A stretch of DNA of 10,551 bases from Afipia sp. Its GTDB lineage: Bacteria > Pseudomonadota > Alphaproteobacteria > Rhizobiales > Xanthobacteraceae. The position numbers were made by a program, and so were the translations under genes. This document shows, piece by piece, positions 10,527 through 10,551 of the stretch. Below the pieces are notes generated by a model. That model did no database searches. It had not been told where the DNA came from and was given only the letters and a program-made list of their open reading frames with translations. The first letter of the stretch is position 1; the number at the start of each line of letters is the position of its first letter. The stretch is from positions 1 through 10,551 of the forward strand of contig JAGVII010000389.1 in assembly GCA_020056155.1 (NCBI GenBank). Direction: 5' to 3'.

Positions 10527-10551
10527 AAGCGATCCAAGCCCTTGGAATTCA

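Noticed and set aside
10545..10550. GAATTC at the right edge as a cloning junction
   Set aside because: A six-base site at a window edge can be chance, and another copy occurs at 3474-3479; nothing else suggests a vector or chimera.

Overview
The window is a piece of alphaproteobacterial chromosome, most likely from the Bradyrhizobium/Rhodopseudomonas/Nitrobacter/Afipia group of Rhizobiales. The evidence is high GC, the exact style of the housekeeping proteins (for example the delta-subunit N-terminus [22 protein letters not shown]), an F1-only ATP synthase operon lacking F0 genes, and the gene order rsfS-rlmH-envC-like-ctpA-deacetylase-rppH. The genus cannot be fixed from this sequence alone.

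Left half, + strand (1-5316). The window opens on the last 19 codons of rsfS (ribosome silencing factor), followed by rlmH (23S rRNA methyltransferase), an EnvC-like periplasmic coiled-coil/LytM protein and the S41 protease gene ctpA. The last two overlap by 4 nt and are probably translationally coupled. A strong intrinsic terminator follows ctpA. After it come a membrane-anchored divergent polysaccharide deacetylase and rppH, the Nudix RNA pyrophosphohydrolase. The common themes are ribosome maturation, cell-wall remodelling and RNA turnover.

Right half, - strand (5377-10454). This is the F1 sector of ATP synthase, transcribed right to left as atpH-atpA-atpG-atpD-atpC (delta, alpha, gamma, beta, epsilon). 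It meets rppH tail to tail at a perfect 11-bp bidirectional terminator hairpin. The operon contains two notable non-coding pieces. One is a 9-bp stem in the 87-nt atpA-atpG gap. The other is a composite inverted palindromic repeat of about 115 nt filling the atpD-atpC gap, of the interspersed extragenic kind.

No mobile element, CRISPR array, tRNA, rRNA or defence gene is visible, and no gap without a gene exceeds 150 nt. This is a conserved housekeeping region and I found no convincing undescribed system. The points most worth a second look are the repeat between atpD and atpC, the loss of the expected metal-ligand residues in the deacetylase-like protein, and the fully degenerate LytM domain coupled to a Ctp protease.
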